Positions 6,978-7,651 of a stretch of DNA of 7,651 nucleotides are shown here, piece after piece (positions within the stretch are counted from its first letter, which is position 1; each line of letters starts with the position of its first letter). The stretch is from an uncultured Acidobacteriota bacterium (GTDB lineage Bacteria > Acidobacteriota > Blastocatellia > RBC074), in NCBI GenBank assembly GCA_937967285.1, contig CALBSU010000195.1:1-7651 (forward strand). The letters are read 5' to 3'. The translations under genes and the position numbers were made by a program. Below the pieces are notes generated by a model. That model was not told the DNA's origin, did not search any database, and saw only the letters and a program-made list of their open reading frames with translations.

Positions 6978-7151
6978 ATTCAGGTGATTTTATTGTTCCG
7001 ATAGCCATTGTGTCGACCGGAGTCCGGCAGCCGTCAATTTCAGATGGATGTCCCGGACAGGCAACCCGGCGACACGATCCGCAATCTGACCGATCTGTAA
7101 AAAACGGCAGCAGGGTCAAAAATCAGGGCTCAGAGGATATTTACTGCAAAG

Positions 7152-7651
7152 ATGGCGATGAAACAAGCACCGCGACGTGTGGCGAAGGAAATGTGGTCGG
7201 TTATCGGCGACCTTTTGCGGCTGCGCACGCCGCTCGTATTGCTGGTCTCGCTGGCGATCGGGCTGATATTCGCGCTGCGGCCGGGCAGCGCTCAGACCAC
7301 GCTTTACGTGACGACCGTGGCGGGAATCTCATCGCCCGGATATGCCGACGGGCAGGGGGTGACGGCAAGGTTCAACGCTCCGCTCGGGATCGCGATCGAC
7401 GCCGCGGGAGACATCATCGTCGCGGATTTCAGAAACGCCCGGGTACGCCGAGTGACGCCTGACGGAAAGGTTACGACGATTGCCGGCGGAGCATCAGGCT
7501 TTGCCAACGGGCCGGGCGATCTGGCGCGTTTCTTCGGGCCGGCCGGAGTTGCTGTCGATTCGGCGGGCAACATCATCGTCGCCGACTATGGCAATCATCG
7601 CATTCGAAGGATCGACCCGAACCGGAACGTGACGACGATCGCGGGAACAGG
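7152..7651 (+). CDS. NHL-repeat beta-propeller protein, membrane-anchored or exported (5' part)
   Basis: The frame opens at ATG 7152 and has no stop before the window ends, giving 166 complete codons. An in-frame TAA at 7098 followed by no other start codon limits the start to 7152 or the ATG two codons later. AGAGGA at 7132 is a somewhat distant ribosome binding site. After a basic N-terminus, residues 27-42 ([16 protein letters not shown]) form a membrane anchor or signal peptide ending near GSAQ. Two NHL repeats follow. The first contains [28 protein letters not shown] (split here: 74-93, then 94-101). The second contains [20 protein letters not shown] and HRIRRID. Each repeat is followed by VTTIAG and a GYADG- or GFANG-type turn. 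More blades are expected past the window edge. NHL propellers usually bind proteins, peptides or glycans. The ligand here is unknown. Confidence 0.9.
   Translation, partial: MAMKQAPRRVAKEMWSVIGDLLRLRTPLVLLVSLAIGLIFALRPGSAQTTLYVTTVAGISSPGYADGQGVTARFNAPLGIAIDAAGDIIVADFRNARVRRVTPDGKVTTIAGGASGFANGPGDLARFFGPAGVAVDSAGNIIVADYGNHRIRRIDPNRNVTTIAGT

Noticed and set aside
7007..7037. TTGACG and CACAAT as a promoter for the hydrolase (-)
   Set aside because: The 19-base spacer and partial -10 make it too weak to call.
7010..7462. 150-codon open frame on + at the right edge
   Set aside because: It overlaps the NHL-repeat frame starting at 7152, which has a membrane segment and two repeats. This one has composition typical of an out-of-frame translation.

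Overview
The window most resembles a chromosomal segment from an Acidobacteriota-type bacterium, possibly Blastocatellia. This is an inference from gene content: two tandem membrane-anchored Ser/Thr kinases with C-terminal TPR-like tails, an NHL-repeat protein, a small secreted protein of unknown family and a moderately high GC coding background. No rRNA or other marker gene is present to confirm it.

Left part (1-1265). The tail of a small gene, probably an antitoxin, runs directly into a complete VapC-like PIN-domain toxin gene (+). This DNA is visibly more AT-rich than the kinase region. A spacer follows that carries two inverted copies of a degenerate 26-nt GC-rich REP-like unit. An HNH endonuclease gene (-) comes next.

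Middle (1266-2240). A 528-bp non-coding stretch leads into what looks like a complete small transcription unit on +. It has a sigma-54 -24/-12 promoter with exact GG-N10-GC geometry, then a leader with an 8-bp stem that covers the ribosome binding site of a 27-codon upstream ORF. The stop of that ORF abuts the ATG of a 128-aa secreted protein of unknown function, and a strong intrinsic terminator closes the unit.

Right part (2249-6977, all -). In transcription order there is a class A beta-lactamase-fold serine hydrolase with a signal peptide, a canonical transmembrane Ser/Thr kinase, and a paralogous kinase whose ATP-anchoring beta-3 lysine is arginine and whose glycine loop is degraded. A candidate promoter overlapped by a 14-bp perfect palindrome lies between the hydrolase and the first kinase. 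Both kinases have an N-terminal cytoplasmic kinase domain, a disordered linker, one membrane helix and a TPR-like C-terminal domain predicted to lie outside the membrane. An active kinase next to a likely impaired one suggests a sensing pair. The neighbouring penicillin-recognising-fold hydrolase makes a cell-envelope signalling role conceivable, but this is inference.

Right edge (7152-7651). Diverging from the hydrolase is the 5' part of an NHL beta-propeller gene with an N-terminal membrane anchor or signal peptide. It runs off the window.
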